Positions 6,208 to 7,686 of a DNA stretch of 7,686 nt are shown here, in pieces. Under the pieces are notes generated by a model that worked only from the letters and a program-made list of their open reading frames with translations, did no database searches and was not told the DNA's origin. A program made the translations under genes and the position numbers. The stretch is from positions 1 through 7,686 of the forward strand of contig CAMBES010000065.1 of assembly GCA_945865855.1 (NCBI GenBank), read 5' to 3'. Positions within the stretch are counted from its first letter, which is position 1, and each line of letters begins with the position of its first letter. Origin of the DNA: Rhizobium sp. Q54 (GTDB lineage: Bacteria; Pseudomonadota; Alphaproteobacteria; Rickettsiales; UBA1997).

Positions 6208-7020
6208 CTATTCTCGAGAGCTTCCAGGTTTTTTGTTAGGCCCTTCAGAACCAGACACTGATTTATATTCTCTAACATTAGCAGCTGAACCTGGGGCGTT
6301 CGCTAATTCTTGATGGGAAGGTGGTATTTTTTCTGACGATCTCGATTCTTCAGAATCAGATTTATATTCTTCTTCTCCAACTTCTTTACTTTTGGCGACT
6401 TCCACTTGAGAAGCTGTGACCGATTCTGCAGAGAGGCTGACTTGATAAGATTCAGCTAGGTTTTTGACGATTAAGTCTTTTTGTTCTTGATGGATTATTT
6501 TTGTTTGCCTCATTAATTCTCCACTAGTAGGTGATGAATCTACTACGCCTTCCTCTGCCATCTCATATAAGATGGCATCTAACTTCTTATGTAAGGCATC
6601 TTCTTCTGTTTTGGCTTTAATTTTAGCCTCCTTAACAAAAAAGATTCCTTGGAAATTCTCATCATCTGCTATTGTTGCAAAGGTGAGATATTGCTGATTG
6701 GTTAAAGATTCGATTGAGGATCCTCTCGCTAATTCTGCTCTAGCGGACTCTAAATGTTCTTCGGTAACATTGGCCCAATTTCGGTGAAGCATATCAATTC
6801 CCGTGATCTGAATACCAACCATTGGAAGGACGTGATAAAAAGCTAAATAGGTTTCAATTGCATCAATTCCGTCGGGGGCAAGAGCTCTTGCTTCAGCGGT
6901 TCTTCCGGCGGCAAATCTTTCTGCTGCTTTATCATTAAGAAACTTAACGACGGCATTTGCTTCAGCATATCTATACATCTCAACCAAACTCATTTCTTCA
7001 GGTTTCTTCCCGTCAAACAT
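6208..7020 (-). CDS. C-terminal part of a NEL-type E3 ubiquitin ligase effector (split by frameshift)
   Basis: Holds most of the NEL (novel E3 ligase; IpaH/SspH/SlrP/NopM family) fold but not the catalytic Cys, which is encoded just upstream in the other frame. Family-like blocks are SLVEMYRYAEANAVVKFL (11-28) and IDAIETYLAFYHVL (52-65), the latter resembling the EVYLAF segment of IpaH proteins, followed by a long helical part to about residue 195. The last 65 residues are Ser/Glu-rich and probably disordered, with EYKS twice. The frame is open above the ATG to 7092 with no start codon, and that part reads RVAITLAQLQIAT, continuing the NEL domain. So the ATG at 7020 is likely an internal Met of a once longer protein. 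If used, it would rely on re-initiation at the ATGTTTGA overlap with the upstream stop. NEL assignment is by motif recall, not search. Confidence 0.75.
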   Translation of the reverse strand: MFDGKKPEEMSLVEMYRYAEANAVVKFLNDKAAERFAAGRTAEARALAPDGIDAIETYLAFYHVLPMVGIQITGIDMLHRNWANVTEEHLESARAELARGSSIESLTNQQYLTFATIADDENFQGIFFVKEAKIKAKTEEDALHKKLDAILYEMAEEGVVDSSPTSGELMRQTKIIHQEQKDLIVKNLAESYQVSLSAESVTASQVEVAKSKEVGEEEYKSDSEESRSSEKIPPSHQELANAPGSAANVREYKSVSGSEGPNKKPGSSRE

Positions 7021-7686
7021 TGTTGCTATTTGCAGCTGAGCCAGAGTGATGGCAACTCTTATCTCCGCAAGATGTATCAGAGCCGATAGAGATTAAATTT
7101 ACCGTTTCAGCAAGATCGGGGTTTTTATCAATCTTTTGCATTATGCCGTAGAGGGCTTTGCATAAGTTTTTCTTTGTTTCTCCTCCCGCTTGCCAAGATG
7201 CTGTTCTGCTGCATTGGCCTAGGAAAGTGTGGAATCCGCCGAGAGATGTGTTGGCTAGGATTGATCGGGACATGGTGAAGTCGGATTCGGTGACTGCTGC
7301 TTCTCCGACTGATTGTGTGATGATTTCGTTGATGATTGCTGCGGGATCTGCGGAGGCAGAGGCTCTGGCGGCGACTTGTTGTTCGTGAATACTCATACCC
7401 AATCTCACTAGCGGGTTTTGTTGAGCTAAGGCGTTTAATCTTAATGCCTCTGCTGCTGGGAAGCGGTTATTCTCTGCTCTTATGACTATCTCGGAAGTTC
7501 TTGCTCGGTTGGTGAATATTGAGTTTGGGAGGGAGGTTAGTTGGTTGTAGCGAAGATATAAACTTATCAAAGCAGTAAGATCACAAATCCGCTCAGGAAG
7601 TTCGGTTAGTTGGTTGTAGCTAAGATATAAAACTTGCAAAGCATTAAGATCACCAATCGACTCAGGAAGTTCGGTTAGTTGGTTTT
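7013..7686 (-). CDS. Leucine-rich-repeat protein with start of NEL ubiquitin-ligase domain (5' end outside window, 3' end frameshifted)
   Basis: The frame is open from the right edge (223 codons before TGA at 7015-7013). Visible residues 1-46 are two full 23-residue LRRs of the form NQLTELPxxIxDLxALxxLYLxY, followed by a third, degenerate one. A linker of about 80 residues leads to GFHTFLGQCSRTASW and KNPDLAETVNLISIGSDTSC, which fits the N-terminal helices of NEL domains up to the catalytic CxD motif (Cys at codon 7069-7067, in CGD). In IpaH3 and IpaH9.8 the matching Cys accepts ubiquitin. After CGD the frame gives 15 unrelated residues; in the +1 frame it reads RVAITLAQLQ, as NEL proteins do. 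Such LRR-NEL proteins are secreted into eukaryotic cells, where the LRR picks the target. Secretion route and target here are unknown. Signal region and promoter are outside the window. Confidence 0.82.
   Translation of the reverse strand, partial: NQLTELPESIGDLNALQVLYLSYNQLTELPERICDLTALISLYLRYNQLTSLPNSIFTNRARTSEIVIRAENNRFPAAEALRLNALAQQNPLVRLGMSIHEQQVAARASASADPAAIINEIITQSVGEAAVTESDFTMSRSILANTSLGGFHTFLGQCSRTASWQAGGETKKNLCKALYGIMQKIDKNPDLAETVNLISIGSDTSCGDKSCHHSGSAANSNNV
7059..7060 (-). other. Apparent +1 frameshift site in the NEL domain
   Basis: The minus strand reads TGC GGA GAT AAG AGT. Dropping one of the two A at 7060-7059 gives TGC GGA GAT AGA GTT, that is CGDRV, the expected motif around the NEL catalytic Cys, and joins the upstream frame to the 283 codons ending at 6208. 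The last stop of the downstream frame before this point is TAA at 7095-7093, so the shift must lie between 7093 and 7013. No recoding signal such as a shifty stop codon is evident. Confidence 0.75.
7547..7684 (-). repeat. Two tandem 69-bp LRR units
   Basis: Units 7684-7616 and 7615-7547 each encode one 23-residue leucine-rich repeat and are the same at about 60 of 69 bases by eye, including an identical first 24 bases. The array probably continues beyond the right edge. High DNA identity points to recent duplication or homogenisation. The third unit (from 7546) has already diverged after NQLTSLPNSI. Confidence 0.85.

Noticed and set aside
6190..6208. GGATG/CATCC hairpin as terminator of the NEL gene
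   Set aside because: Only 5 bp, overlaps the stop codon, and no T run follows it on either strand in the needed direction.
7088..7100. AAATTTA on the minus strand, a canonical -1 slippery heptamer in the right phase (A AAT TTA)
   Set aside because: A -1 slip leads to a TGA after a few codons, whereas the NEL domain continues in the +1 frame, so it cannot explain the split.

Overview
The window looks like chromosome from an alphaproteobacterium, most likely an intracellular lineage of the Rickettsiales/Holosporales kind. The grounds are an archaeal-type class I lysyl-tRNA synthetase, a bL32-PlsX-FabH block with a BamE lipoprotein diverging from it, fairly low GC, start codons without clear Shine-Dalgarno sequences, and an LRR-NEL ubiquitin-ligase effector, a protein type that acts inside eukaryotic host cells. 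The lineage is inferred from gene content only.

Layout. 1-194 (minus): start of a class I SAM methyltransferase that runs off the left edge. 193-1800 (plus): lysK; its ATG overlaps the methyltransferase ATG on a shared CATG. 1801-1926: palindromic, REP-like spacer. 1927-2712 (minus): the N-terminal 261 residues of alanyl-tRNA synthetase, catalytic core only. 2713-3044: gene-free spacer with further hairpins. 3045-5232 (minus): rpmF-plsX-fabH, tightly packed, linking a ribosomal protein to phospholipid and fatty-acid initiation. 5296-5739 (plus): bamE-like lipoprotein, divergent from rpmF. 5740-6207: AT-rich gene-free spacer. 6208-7686 (minus): a leucine-rich-repeat protein with a NEL-type (IpaH/SspH/NopM-like) E3 ubiquitin ligase domain, cut by an apparent +1 frameshift at 7059-7060, two codons after the presumed catalytic Cys; its 5' end lies outside the window.

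The left and middle parts are housekeeping functions (tRNA charging, lipid synthesis, outer-membrane assembly). The right end is accessory, host-interaction DNA. The points most worth a second look are the split NEL ligase, the domain-sized AlaRS truncation flanked by palindromic repeats, and the zero-distance divergent start of lysK and the methyltransferase, each with a perfect TATAAT nearby.
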